Shown: positions 47,325 to 57,559, counted from the first letter of the stretch. The stretch is 64,000 nucleotides of DNA from Deroplatys truncata (GCA_030765065.1 CM060990.1:498098190-498162189); one strand, 5' to 3'. A program made the numbers and translations. Notes: generated by a model from the sequence alone, not told the origin.

Positions 47325-47359
47325 AAGGGCGCTAATAACCTTAGCAGTTGAGCGCCCTT
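47325..47359 (+). other. LINE copy 4 3'-terminal hairpin
   Basis: AAGGGCGCTAATAACCTTAG, then AGCGCCCTT; a perfect 9-bp stem. Followed by CATCTCATCATC... to 47393. Confidence 0.65.
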
Positions 47360-47407
47360 AAGCCCCATCTCATCATCATCATCATCATCATCATCAGCCT
47401 CCGTCTA

Positions 47408-48186
47408 GCACAGCATTTCTTTCCGTTTTCCATATTTTCCCCATATAAACTCATTCTCTACTCCTTAACCTCTGTCTAGCCTAGTACTTCTCGTATTTTC
47501 TACCTCTCTCATATAAAGCGCATTTCCCCCCTTCATCTCTCTCCTAGCATAGGATCTCTCACCGTTTTCATTACCTTCTCCACATAAACGAATGCCGTAC
47601 TCCTTGACCTCTGTCTAACCTATTACCTCTCCTCGTATTCCCTTGCCTCTATCATATAAAGGGTATTTCCCCTCCTTCAGCCCCTGCTCTACCATGTATC
47701 TCTCCTCGTTTTCCCTATCTCTCCCATATAAACGCATGTTCCTCCTTGAAAGCTCTCTCAACCTAGCATCTACCCTCGCTTTCCTCGTCTCTCTATATAA
47801 ATGTATATTCTACCACTCAAACCCTCCTAGCCTAATACCTCTCCTTGTATTCCCTATCTCTCCTGTATGTAAGTTCATATTCCCCCTCCTTCAGCATCTG
47901 TCTAGCTTATCATCTGTCCACGTTTTCCCTATCTTTCCCATATAAACGCATACTCCGCACCTCAAACTCCGTCTAGTCTAGCACTTCTCCTCGTATCCCC
48001 TACCTCTCTTATATAAAGCACATCCCCCTCCTTCAACCCCTTTCTAGCCTAGCATCGACCCTCGTATTCCCTATCTCTCCCATATAAACGCACTTTCCTC
48101 CTTGAACCGTCGCATCTACCCTCGTTTTCCCTATCTTTTCCCAAATAAAAGCAAAAAGTGTGCAGCTTTCCCAATAATATGCTACT
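47408..48186 (+). repeat. Third piece of the right-arm array and right terminus
   Basis: About ten ~70-bp units ending in the terminal sequence ...CCCAATAATATGCTACT. Complement of 24263-25050. Confidence 0.8.
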
Positions 48187-48192
48187 AACACT
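48187..48192 (+). other. Target-site duplication of the Polinton, right (AACACT)
   Basis: Identical to 24257-24262. Confidence 0.85.
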
Positions 48193-49975
48193 GTTTCTAT
48201 AGAATGTTATACATTCATCAGGAACATACCTTAGGAGCTTGATGATGTCTTCTATCTCCTTTGCATTAATGGTCACTGGGTGTTCATCGCTGTAGGATTT
48301 TTCACTAGGCACTGGCGGTACTCTTCTTGCTAAGGAGTTGAATCTGAAGGTATTTACTGTTTTTCCATTGATGAAATCCCAACTTTTTACAACACCTGGA
48401 GCTGAGCTGTCATACTCTAACATATAATTGTTGGAGATTTGAAATGACACCTTCCTTTCTTTTGGAACTCCTTTTCCACACGATTTTATAGAGAGAGGGT
48501 ATTTTTTGTATATCTTAGCCCACCGCTTTTTGTAGTCTATGTAAAAGATCGATATGTATATACCTGAAGTAAATTTGCAGATTTAACTGGCACTAGCAAC
48601 ATGTTCGTTACACTGTTCAGGACTGTAAATTTTATCCTGGCGACGTAATTTTCTTTTTATCACGTCAAAATCTTGGTTGCTTGGTAGGAAAGAGTGACTT
48701 CTGATTGAAAAGTAATGGCATATTTTGTCATATTTCTTCAGCGAAGTCAATCCAGTAAAAAATGTACAACTCTGTGATTTCGGTTTTCGCCTGTACAGCC
48801 ATCTGAAAAGATATGAAGGTCTCTGATATTTTATGGAACACTGGATTTTCTACATTCATTCAGCAGAGAACACACTTCATTTGGACCGTTTTGCCCAATG
48901 CCTTCATGATACAAATGAAAATTTGTATTTCCAGTTTTCAGACCATGAATTCCAAAAAAGGAAAATGCATAGTAGAATACCTCCTATAATCGTATTTGAG
49001 GTAATGGGACATTTTGCATGAAGCCTATTGAAATTCTCATTATATTTTCTTCATTTTGACATATCTTCTGTATCTCGCTAGGTTTATTATAACACTTACT
49101 GCATCTTCGAGTGTGCACTATCAGTTCTGCAGCTACTGTTTTCTTTGCATTGTCATTAAGAGTGTTACTTTTCGTTTTGTTTTCAACACTTCACACTTAT
49201 TGCAGACATCTACCTGTGGCTTACCAAATCTCAGGGTATAATTTTCTTTAAAATAATTGTAGTACAACCAGTATGGCATTCTTTATCCTGCATACTGTCA
49301 TTTGAAAAGTGTGTGCATGATCTTTACATTTAGATTAGCATTCAGGTACTTCATTGCCCCATTTGAATAATGTGCTATCTTCACCTCAAATAATTCTATA
49401 TGCTGAGAAACTTGTTCACATACTTCTGGAGACATAGTTGTAGTTCTACTATTTAAATTTTTCCCTCTTCCATTATTAAGTGACTTTCCAGCTTCCAATA
49501 GTGATATTAGTCTTTGTGTTAGTTTTGATGTTGCATCATGAATGCTAAGAAAAGCTTTTTTACATATCTTAATTCTTTTATCGCCTTTCTCGGCACAATA
49601 GATTACTGAGTATGTTCTGGATATTGATTCTTCTCCTTTCCTTGGTATGTGTTTTAACTGGTACTAGATGATTCAAACCATGAAGATAATCATTTTGAAG
49701 ATCGTTACTTCCAAATTCTTGGTTTAAGTGAGAATTGGTATACAAACATCCTCATTGAATAATTCAAAGCATTTACAGCGGCATCCACATTGATAATTTG
49801 AACTTCTAGCATGAACTGTTTTACCTGAATAGGAGTTGTATGATTCACCTTGAAGCTTAGTCCCTTTAATTTTAAACTGTTTATACGACTCTACTCTTCA
49901 TATCCCTCTCTTTCGTTTCTTAGATACATCATTAGATACAGTTGAAGACATAGTATCACTCTCACTTGAGGACAT
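48187..49975 (-). pseudogene. Transposon-like protein pseudogene split by the Polinton
   Basis: Reading right to left from an ATG at 49975: MSSSESDTMSSTVS then KKRKRG and a TGA. Next comes TKLQGESYNSYSGKTVHARS followed by a Cys-rich CGCRCKCFELF block (49.8 kb). RTYSVIYCAEKGDKRIKICK and KAFLSIHDATSKLTQRL follow, then TMSPEVCEQVSQHIELFEVK and SNGAMKYLNANLNVKIMHTL (49.3-49.5 kb). SDGCTGENRNHRVVHF and RSHSFLPSNQDFDVIKRKLR lie at about 48.67-48.78 kb. The C-terminal ITFYRNS block is at the Polinton junction. The block order matches a multi-copy invertebrate protein family that I link to mobile elements; its catalytic function is unknown to me. Many frameshifts and stops; the last codons are at 24230-24262. 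Confidence 0.6.
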
Positions 49976-50770
49976 TGTTTTAATAGAGTTTTAAGCCAAC
50001 GCTTGAATCTGAACACTAAAAATAACAAACTCACAAAATTCAACTGTTTGTGGTTACCGTATGATTCATAGTTTCTGTATTTCCCACCAGAAATGATAGA
50101 TTTGCTTTTATTTTGAAAACGATACAAGTCAGTAACTTAACTCTATTTTTAAAAAAAACATAACATTTTACTCAGTGATAAAATGTATAGACAGGCCTGT
50201 ATTCTTTTCATATAAAAGCCTGTACTTTGCAATGTATACTACATTAAACTACATAACTCAATTTCGCTCATTTAATGACCTAACCCCCTTTCAAAATAAA
50301 TAATTAATTTATTCTATTACGAATTCAATCTTTTTCTTCAATCTCTTTATCGTATTTTTTAGTGTTATTCAACTTTTCTTTTTCTTTCTCAGTAGCCATA
50401 AACAAAATTGTAATTAATTATTTAAAATATACAAATGCTTTAGGCAAATAATGTTTTAAAGCAACAATAATCAATAATCATGATACACATTGCATTCATA
50501 AATATATAACACATGAAATTCTTTATTCACTACACTGCATTTCAGCTTTTTCACTGCTTAGCAAGTTTAAAAATTGCTTCCAATCACTTTATTAATATCT
50601 GATTCAAGTTTCCCTTTCTTTAATATCACTTTACCACATTTTAATTCATTTGTTTTCTTAATTAAACAAACATAAGTATCTTTGACACAATCATAATTAA
50701 GGTTTCAGTAAAGTGAAAGAAAAACATTCCCCCATCAAATATATACTTTGATAATATATTTACATAGTTC
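49976..50770. other. AT-rich DNA, nothing recognised
   Basis: Lies between two antisense element relics. No gene, LTR or RNA could be supported. Confidence 0.5.
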
Positions 50771-50771
50771 A

Positions 50772-51640
50772 AAACATGAAATTTCGGTGTATATAATGTA
50801 AGTGTTTGTGTAGTTTTTGTTTGTTATTCTTCTTCTCCTTCTGGAATCGTTTAAAGGGTTTTAGGTTTTGTTTATGATGTTTCTCCATAGATTTTCCATT
50901 TTTATCTGCCAATCCATAAGTATGTTTTCTAAATTTTGATATGATAATCTACAGTGCTGTATATAACAATTTCATTTTATATGTTTTCTTCTTTGTTGCA
51001 TATTTTTGTTTTGTTTAAGGGCGCTCAGCAGCTATGTCATTAGCGTTTGTTGCATCTGATAGGTGTCTCTTTCCTAACAAAACTTTGTCATTTATTGAAG
51101 GTTTCCATTTTCCTTCTTTTTAATTTCTTCTTTATTGTTTCAGCTTTCTTACAAATGCTTTCAAAAGCTATCATGCAGCTTTGTTCCCCTGTTAATTTCC
51201 TATCCAGTGGTATTGTGGATGGTAGAATATTGGAAATTCGCTTTGCTTCTATTCCTTAAATTAGTTCTGCAGATGTAAAAGTATCTGCTTCTGTTCCTAG
51301 CATTAGTTCTGCATATGTAAAAGCAGTTGCATTTATTGTGTAATTTAGTAAATTTTCAATGGTTTCACAATGGACTATCGAGCTTGAATGTTTTCTATTA
51401 CACAGTAATCTGAGGTAAACTGATGTGCTCCTTAAAATCTCTCACATGGGTTTCCTTGAGGAAAGTATGCAGAGGAATGGTATAATTTAATTCCTTTTTC
51501 TCCCAAAGCACTTGTAAATAATTTACTGGTGAGCACAGTGGCAATGTCAGATAAAATTGGCGCAATGTTTCCATATTTAGGTATATAATCATCTGTGACT
51601 TTACTAACTTTCATTTCCTGCAAATGTAGATTTCAGCCAG
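50772..51640 (-). pseudogene. Ty3/gypsy-type integrase C-terminal half, relic
   Basis: Read on the minus strand: PILSDIATVLTSKLFTSAL carries the second catalytic Asp region (the usual SD-N-G-x-F-T-S, here with N changed to I and G to A). LYHSSAYFPQGNPCERF holds the third acidic residue (Glu in the NP-x-ER motif). NYTINATAFTYAELMLGTEA then matches the (N-T-x-H)-S-T-x-x-x-P-x-E-L block, DKVLLGKRHLSDAT is the basic integrase tail strand, and TYGLADKNGKSMEKHHKQNL is the chromodomain-like/GPY end. It would have joined retrotransposon DNA to the host. Frameshifts and stops are present. RT, RNase H and protease were not found. Confidence 0.7.
51002..51045 (-). mobile_element. 44-bp micro-insertion of a LINE 3' end
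   Basis: On the minus strand the insert reads CGCTAATGACATAGCTGCTG then AGCGCCCTTAAACAAAACA, which is the terminal hairpin and A-rich tail of a LINE like copies 1-4. It is flanked by a perfect 10-bp duplication, TTTGTTGCAT (50992-51001 and 51046-51055). It sits inside the integrase relic, whose frame resumes when the insert is skipped. Confidence 0.75.
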
Positions 51641-51851
51641 TGTTGACCATTCTACAAGAATTTCTTTACAACCTTCATGCCAAGTCCATAGGAATCTTCT
51701 TGATTTTGAAATATGTTTCCATTTCTTTGGGGAAGGATGTAGATGAATCTGCTAATCCTTCATCAAAAGAGGTGGATTGATTTCACTGAGAATCTGGTTA
51801 TTGTAAGTACAATTTGCATGTGAATCTGTAAAGTAATATGTAGTACAGTTA

Positions 51852-51901
51852 TGCTGTGTGTGTGTATGTGTGTGTGTCTGTGTGTGTGCGCGCGCGCGCG
51901 C
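51852..51901 (+). repeat. (TG)n followed by (GC)n microsatellite
   Basis: Alternating purine-pyrimidine tract, TGTGTG... then GCGCGCGCGC, of Z-DNA-prone type. Confidence 0.85.
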
Positions 51902-53021
51902 TCTGCGAGCTATGTAGCTGTTCGATATGTTAACCTCTTGAATACATTTTCATTACTATTTGGCATATTCACTATTTACATGTTCATTTTAAACGTCACT
52001 TACATCATCATGTACTTTATTACTTTCATTTAATTTTTCTGTGGTCTGAATTGCTATCACAATTCGGTTCAGGTTATTTACATTTTCTTTATTCTGGTTT
52101 ACACTTTCTTGTAACAATCTTATTTCATTTTGCAACTCTTCATTTATTGCTGCAATTGCACCTCTTTGTGCTAGCGTTTCAGATGCTATGTTCTCTAATG
52201 TGCTGCTGTTTACATTTTTATGGAACCCATTTCTTTTCCTACATTGCTGTTTAATTCAGCTACTGTTTCATTTAAGCGTTCTATTTCATTGTTTACACAG
52301 TCTTTGAATTCAGTGGTGTTAGCTGTGTTATTTACATTTGCTTATTTCTGCAAATTAAAGTTCTAACTTTTGGTTTACATGATCTGTTAGCTTTTGGTAT
52401 TTAGATTTTAAATTTTCTATCATTTCTGCGCTAACCTTGACTAACCTAGTTTGTTCTTCGTTTAGCTCTGTGATTCTTTCTCTGAATTCCTGTGTTTGAA
52501 AATCCTATTTTAGTATTGATACCTTGTTCTCAATCTGATTCCTTAGTTCCAATTTTGTATTTGCTATTTCTGTGCTTACATCATTAACTTTATTACTTAC
52601 TGTATTGAATTTATTACCTAATTCTGTGCTAACTACACTGATTTTATTACTTAATTTAGGGTTCAAGCATTGACCTATATACTAAGTTCATCTTTTGTGT
52701 TTGTCAATTCTATGCTAACTTCCCAACTTTATTACTTAATTCTGTGCTAACTACATTAACCCGAAGTTTCAACTCAGATATCACGTTTATTATTGCTTCC
52801 TAAAATTGCTAGTTTGAATCTATCCTTGGTTCTGCATTTGATGGAGCTTTCCTATTTTAAGGTTCATTTTCCTCATCTTTTCTTAGTGTTTCCAGGCTAT
52901 GACGACTTTTTTACAGCCTTCCCAAACGTAAAAGAATACACTTTTTTTAAGTATAGCTGTGCCAGTTACTTTTCGACGTCTCGTAGTTCTGGAAGGGTTT
53001 TAGAATGCCGTTGTTCCTCTT

Positions 53022-53025
<4 letters not shown>

Positions 53026-53053
<28 letters not shown>
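53026..53053 (+). repeat. (CT)n microsatellite
   Basis: About 14 CT units. Confidence 0.85.
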
Positions 53054-53056
<3 letters not shown>

Positions 53057-53200
53057 CCTGCTTTCCTTAGTCTCGAACTCGCGTGCGTCACTGATGCCAA
53101 CCCTTCCCGGATCGTGCAGTCTCGTGTTGGTGCGCCATGATGAAGTGCTATTAATAAGGAGTTAGTTGGTTAGTGATGTCAAGGCTGAACTGAAATTTGG

Positions 53201-53711
53201 ATTGGACTGGGATGATGAGGTGTTGGTGTCACCGCTGGCTCCTGGTGAATGTTCTCGAAGCTCTCGAAAATCTTGTAGATGTGAATGCTGTGAACTTTGA
53301 AATCTTCGATTTGAATTTAGCGTGCCATTCACGCAGTTGGTTATACAATTTTATGCCTGGTGTGGCAGGAGTGATTTTCTTGACCGATATTTCTTATTCG
53401 GTAATTGTTGAGATGTTACGCGTAGCAACTTTATTAATATGTTTTCTTCGTCCGTTGTATTTTTTAAAATACTACTAGCTCAAGTAGTTGCAATGATGAT
53501 TCTTAGCCCAGGTCCTTTTCGTGTGTGGAAGATAAGATATTATTTAATTAAGTCACAAATCCAATAAATTAACTCTTACTACAATGTGTGTTTTAGTTTA
53601 CTCCTGTTTGTGCTTGTGAACAACGAACAATATATACATACAAATCCAATATTTTACTTACATATTTAATCAGAAAACTTATTGACTTTTTGTAGTATTA
53701 TAATTAATTGG
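53201..53711. other. Unassigned DNA
   Basis: Short open frames only. Nothing recognised. Confidence 0.5.
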
Positions 53712-53925
53712 TTATTACTCCTCTTTTAAAGTACTTAATAATTCACGTAGCGAATTAATGCAAATCTTTGGCTTTCCTAAGAAGTAACTCCTTCTCGGTG
53801 AAAATGTTTGCAACAATTCATAAAGTTGAGGTTGTTTACTCAAGCTTATGCCTATTTGCTAACAATCGTAAAACAAAAACACATAATTTAACAATTCCTG
53901 CATTAAGTAAATCACAAGTAGTAGG
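53712..53925 (+). repeat. Dispersed direct repeat B (partner at 23.5 kb)
   Basis: See 23530-23745. The right edge TAAATCACA is shared; sequence beyond it differs. Confidence 0.55.
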
Positions 53926-54390
53926 GAAATGACAGAGCTGGCACAGTTAATTTATGCATGGAATGTCTATTCATATGCAAATGAGCTCCCCACCCCCATT
54001 TTCCCCACCCTAGCTCCTTGGTAGTTTTACTTGCACCTGAGGGCCATAAATCTTGTTGAGTACAATGGAAGCTTGACAGTTAAGCAATTAAGGCTGTCAA
54101 TCAACTGTCAAAACGAACAAAGGGGTCATAAATTTAAGGTTCTGTAACAAAGGCGAGATGTATTTCCTACCCATTCCACATCAGGCCACTTCTGCACTTG
54201 TTGCAGTTACCCACCCACACTTCCATTGTTTGTCGAACACGTGGCATACTCATTCCACTAGCTTTTAACAAAAGAACAATGCTTACCCTTCAGCTGTCAA
54301 AATGAACAAAGCCCATGATGAATTAGGGTCGTGACAAAGAGAACCTAAGCCAGTTAACAGAGAAACAAGTTCTATTGTCCGGTGCAAGCA
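53926..54390. other. Unassigned DNA with decayed repeats
   Basis: Contains early degenerate forms of the next array (ATTCCACTAGC, ACAAAGCC). No gene. Confidence 0.5.
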
Positions 54391-54404
54391 TTTATTTCTC
54401 ATTC

Positions 54405-54700
54405 CACTGCCCCCCATAACAAAGCCGGTTCCCTTTCCATTGTGGAAGAGATTCTATTGCGTGTGCCTTTCTATTGTCTGAGGCAAGCCTTCTTTAGAAA
54501 GACCATCTGGCATACTCATTCCACAACCCTATAACAAAGCCGATCCCTTTCCATTGTGGAAGAGATTCTATTGTGTGCCTTTCTATTGTCCAGGGCAAGA
54601 CTAGTTTAGAAAGACACCTGCGGTGTTCCCATTCCACTGCTCCATAACAAAGCCGGTCCCTTTCCATTGTTTGTCGAGCACCTGCTAGCTTAACAAAAGA
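54405..54700 (+). repeat. ~110-117-bp tandem repeat, 2.5 copies
   Basis: Units share CATAACAAAGCC, CCCTTTCCATTGTGGAAGAG and ATTCTATTGTGTGCCTTTC. The copies start near 54411, 54524 and 54635. Confidence 0.75.
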
Positions 54701-55043
54701 ATCTGAAGGTTGCCTCATGCTCGTCCTGTCCTTGTTCGCGTGAAAGAGAGAGAAGCCTGTTTACCAACTCTGCGTAACAACGTCAGAGTCGGCCATCATG
54801 AATTTTTGCCCTGAGGGGCTGTTCTCTCCGATGTTTTACGAGATCCTACGAATATATCCGAGCATAGTTAAACAAGCTCTCTGTTTATGCAGTTGACTTT
54901 TCAATCGCGATATAAAAATGTATTTAACCTATGTCATTACATACATTAAACCTCTGCGTGGATATCCATAGATCGGTGTTCGATTCTTACTGTAATCAAA
55001 AGTTTATTGTTAATGAGAAATTAATGATTGATATTATTATATC
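54701..55043. other. Unassigned DNA
   Basis: Nothing recognised. The (AGAG) stretch at about 54745 is very short. Confidence 0.5.
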
Positions 55044-56005
55044 ATTACCTTAATTAATAAAAGTGCGTTCAGAGGATTGTAGCTCGAATCTTACCAAGTG
55101 AAACTCTAACGCGTAATAACTATTAAACTATGCACGGGCAGATTAAAAATGTATTTATCAAATATAATTTAATTTTTTTATATATCATTACCCTAATTAA
55201 TGAAAGGGTGTTCAGAGGGTTCTAGCTCGAATCTTACGCAGCGAAACTCTAATGCTTAATAAATATTAAACTATGAAAGGTCAGATTAAAATGCATTTAA
55301 CAAATATAATTTAATTTTTTTATATATCATTACCCTAATTAATAAAAGGTGTTCAGGGGGTCCTAGATCGAATCTTACCCAGTGAAACTCTAATGTGTAA
55401 TAACTATTAAACTATGCACGGCCAGATTAAAATGTATATAACAAATATAATTTAATTTTTTATGTATCATTACCGTGGCGGCGCCGTGGCCGAGCGGTTA
55501 GACCGCTCGCCTCCCATCTAGGCGGCCCGGGTTCCATCCCAGGGACCTGCATGTGGGATTTGTGGTGGACGAAGCGGCGTCTGGGCGGGTTTTCTCCGGG
55601 TTCTCCGGTTTCCCCCGCCATTCATTCCACCAACTGCTCCATCATCACCTTTCCTTTCATCCATTTCACCAACATTTCGTTTCATCTACTTCCTTCATCC
55701 CATACCAGGCATCGGGCTGATCACCCATCCTGGATGCTCTGTCTGATCCATGAGTGTCTGCTCCTCGACGGGCCTCTGACCCCAGGCACCCGCTTGTAAG
55801 TCCTGGGGGGTGTAAGTCCTACATAAGAGGAGGGTAAACAGATAATGAATGAATGAATGAATGTATCATTACCCTAATTAATGAAAGAGCGTTCAGAGGG
55901 TTCTAGCTCGAATCTGCGAAACTCTAATGCTTAATAAATATTAAACTATGCGAGTATTGGGCGGTCAGATTAAAACGTGTTTAACAAATATAATTTAATT
56001 TATAC
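55044..56005 (+). repeat. ~142-bp satellite-like array, four units, split by a SINE
   Basis: Units begin ATTACCCTAATTAATRAAAG and include TTCTAGCTCGAATCTTACC, TATTAAACTATGCACGG and ATAATTTAATTTTTT. Starts at about 55044, 55187, 55329 and (after the SINE) 55868. Adjacent units are roughly 85-90% identical. Confidence 0.8.
55475..55860 (+). mobile_element. tRNA-derived SINE (family 2) with target-site duplication
   Basis: The head has the form of a Ser/Leu-type tRNA. GCCGTGGCCGAGCGGTTAG includes the A box TGGCCGAGCGG, and GGGTTCCATCCC is the B box. The body contains GGGTTTTCTCCGGGTTCTCC and a CCCCAGGCACCCG block, and the tail is (GAAT)n. Flanked by a perfect 13-bp duplication ATGTATCATTACC (55462-55474 and 55861-55873). 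The 5' end, both promoter boxes and the tail are all complete, so this is a young insertion. Confidence 0.9.
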
Positions 56006-56250
56006 AACATTACAATGTTTAACGAGCTGTATTGTTAGGAACCAGAGGCCCCTAGTTTGAATCTTACCCTGCGAAACGCTATAATAACTATTAAAATATT
56101 GAAGCAGCGGGCGGTCGGATTAAAATTGCATTTAACAACTATCATTGTTTATATTAAACCACCGCGTATACTTAGATATCCCGATGCCTAGACACCATTC
56201 TTTCTTCTTCTTCTCTCTTTTTCTTTCTATCTCTTTCTTTCTCCACGACT
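56006..56250. other. Decayed flank of the 142-bp array
   Basis: Contains variants such as TTTGAATCTTACCCTGCGAAAC. No gene. Confidence 0.5.
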
Positions 56251-56254
56251 TGTA

Positions 56255-56650
56255 CACATTCAGGCGTTCACATATACACGAGCACTTGTACACACATCAG
56301 CAAACATACACTGGTGCACGCATGCACACACACGCACACACGTACATGCAAGTACACACACACACGCAAGCACATACACACACGCACATACATACACCAG
56401 CACACACACATACATGCATACACCAGTACATACATGCATTCACGCACCTCATGCGTATACATACATACACCAGTGCTCTTACACTCACACATACATATAC
56501 ATGGACACATACACACATACACGCACACACACTCACGTACATACATACACCGTTACACTTGCACATACACACACACACACTCGCGCGCAAGCACATATGT
56601 CTGTTCACTTACACCCAACAGCACCAACCCGCACACGCACACACCAACTC
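56255..56650 (+). repeat. CA/CATA-rich microsatellite tract
   Basis: About 400 bp of ACACAC, CATACA and CGCACA. The His/Thr-rich and Cys/Val-rich open frames on both strands come from this tract and are not genes. Confidence 0.85.
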
Positions 56651-56789
56651 ACGCGCATGCCCTGAATGAAAAGAGACAAAATGATGCAATAAAAACTAAT
56701 TATAGCTCGGGATGCGACGCGTCATTTACGAATTGTTCGAAACTGGTCTGGATGCATGGGTTCGAATCCTAGGAGGGATTACAAATTCA

Positions 56790-57535
56790 TCTTCTAATAA
56801 CTCCAAAACGAATTAAAATCAAGACAGTAAATAAACTTTATTACTTTTATGTCATTAGTTCCTTTCTTCTGCATGTATATTAGAGTCCAGGTGTCATGGG
56901 TTGGATCCTTAATTTTAAAATCTCAATTATCTCAGAAACTAGCAGGGATTTAGGTGCGGACCCAAGCACGATTTTTAGTTCCTATGATGAACAGTTAATG
57001 CTTTATATAATTTCCAATCAGTTGTCCCTAGCTCGAATCCCGATCTTTCAGTGACTTCCTTAATTTTCCACTGTGCTCTAGAATATATCACTTAGATCGA
57101 TGCTGTAACTGCATACAGGTCTTTTAAACACATCAAACTAATATTATAAATAATTTTGTTTCTGGCGTTCTGAGTTCGAATACCGATTCAATGAAGTTTA
57201 CTTATAAATTTAATAACATAGTAAATAATTAAGACAAAGGCACAAATAAACCTATTACGTTTATGTCATCAGATAATATCTTGCGGGCGTATATTAGGGT
57301 ACGACGTCCAGGGTTCGATCCTTAAGCTTAAATCTCAATTATCACAGAAACTAGCAGAGATAGAGCTGTAGACGAAAGCATGTTTGATAGCTCATACAAT
57401 GAGCAATTAATGCTGTATATAATTTTCAATCAGTTGCCACTAGTTCGAATCCCGATCTTTCAATGACTTCATTGATTTTCCTCTGTACTCTAGAATACAT
57501 CACTTAGATTGATGCTTTAACTGTATGCAGCTTTG
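56790..57535 (+). repeat. ~400-bp tandem duplication
   Basis: 56790-57125 and 57205-57535 share ATCTCAATTATC-CAGAAACT, AATCAGTTG, TCGAATCCCGATCTTTCA and TAGAATA-ATCACTTAGAT. About 80% identical by eye. Each unit carries GGTTSGATCC- and TCGAATCCC-like motifs resembling pol III B boxes. Confidence 0.7.
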
Positions 57536-57559
57536 TGTAACGACATTATGGATGTACTC

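Larger units (their letters stand above)
41466..47393 (+). mobile_element. LINE copy 4, full length
   Basis: Starts CCCCCCAGGGGCTCACC. It has the same layout as copy 2, the hairpin at 47325-47359, a (TCA)n tail and a perfect 14-bp duplication TCAGCCTCCGTCTA (41452-41465 and 47394-47407). ORF1 and ORF2 are both broken. Its middle is almost identical to copy 2, with the same lesions. Confidence 0.9.
24263..48186. mobile_element. Polinton-derived palindromic element (with LINEs inside)
   Basis: The termini are AGTAGCATATTAT at the left and its complement ATAATATGCTACT at the right, flanked by the 6-bp AACACT duplication. The arms are inverted repeats of about 4.0 kb (left, 24263-28268) and about 4.5 kb (right, 29019-48186 after removing LINE copies 3, 4 and 5). 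Each arm holds, from the tip inwards, a ~70-bp tandem array, a unique stretch, an ACGTAAC array and a decayed type B DNA polymerase gene reading towards the tip. The 5'-AG terminus, 6-bp duplication and polymerase family point to a Polinton. Integrase, protease, ATPase and capsid genes are absent, so it is a rearranged, non-autonomous form of about 9.2 kb. Confidence 0.8.
51641..53200 (-). pseudogene. Possible gag-side remnant of the gypsy-type element
   Basis: Several minus-strand stretches read as charged, coiled-coil-like sequence (for example NNEIERLNETVAELNSNV at about 52.25 kb and a REEEQRHSKTLPELRDVEK block near 53.0 kb), as in gypsy gag proteins. The frame is broken throughout and no zinc knuckle is visible, so assignment rests on position upstream of the integrase. 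Contains a (TG)n-(GC)n tract at 51852-51901 and a (CT)n tract at 53026-53053. Confidence 0.3.

Noticed and set aside
24263-48186. Reading the 24-48 kb region as two separate Polintons in tail-to-tail order
   Set aside because: Only one pair of termini and one 6-bp duplication exist, and the centre is a direct fusion of two polymerase genes without termini.
55475-55545. A functional Ser/Leu tRNA gene
   Set aside because: The tRNA-like head continues into a SINE body with a (GAAT)n tail and a 13-bp duplication, so it is a SINE head.
56145-56772. His/Thr-rich and Cys/Val-rich proteins on both strands
   Set aside because: They are encoded by a CA/CATA microsatellite.
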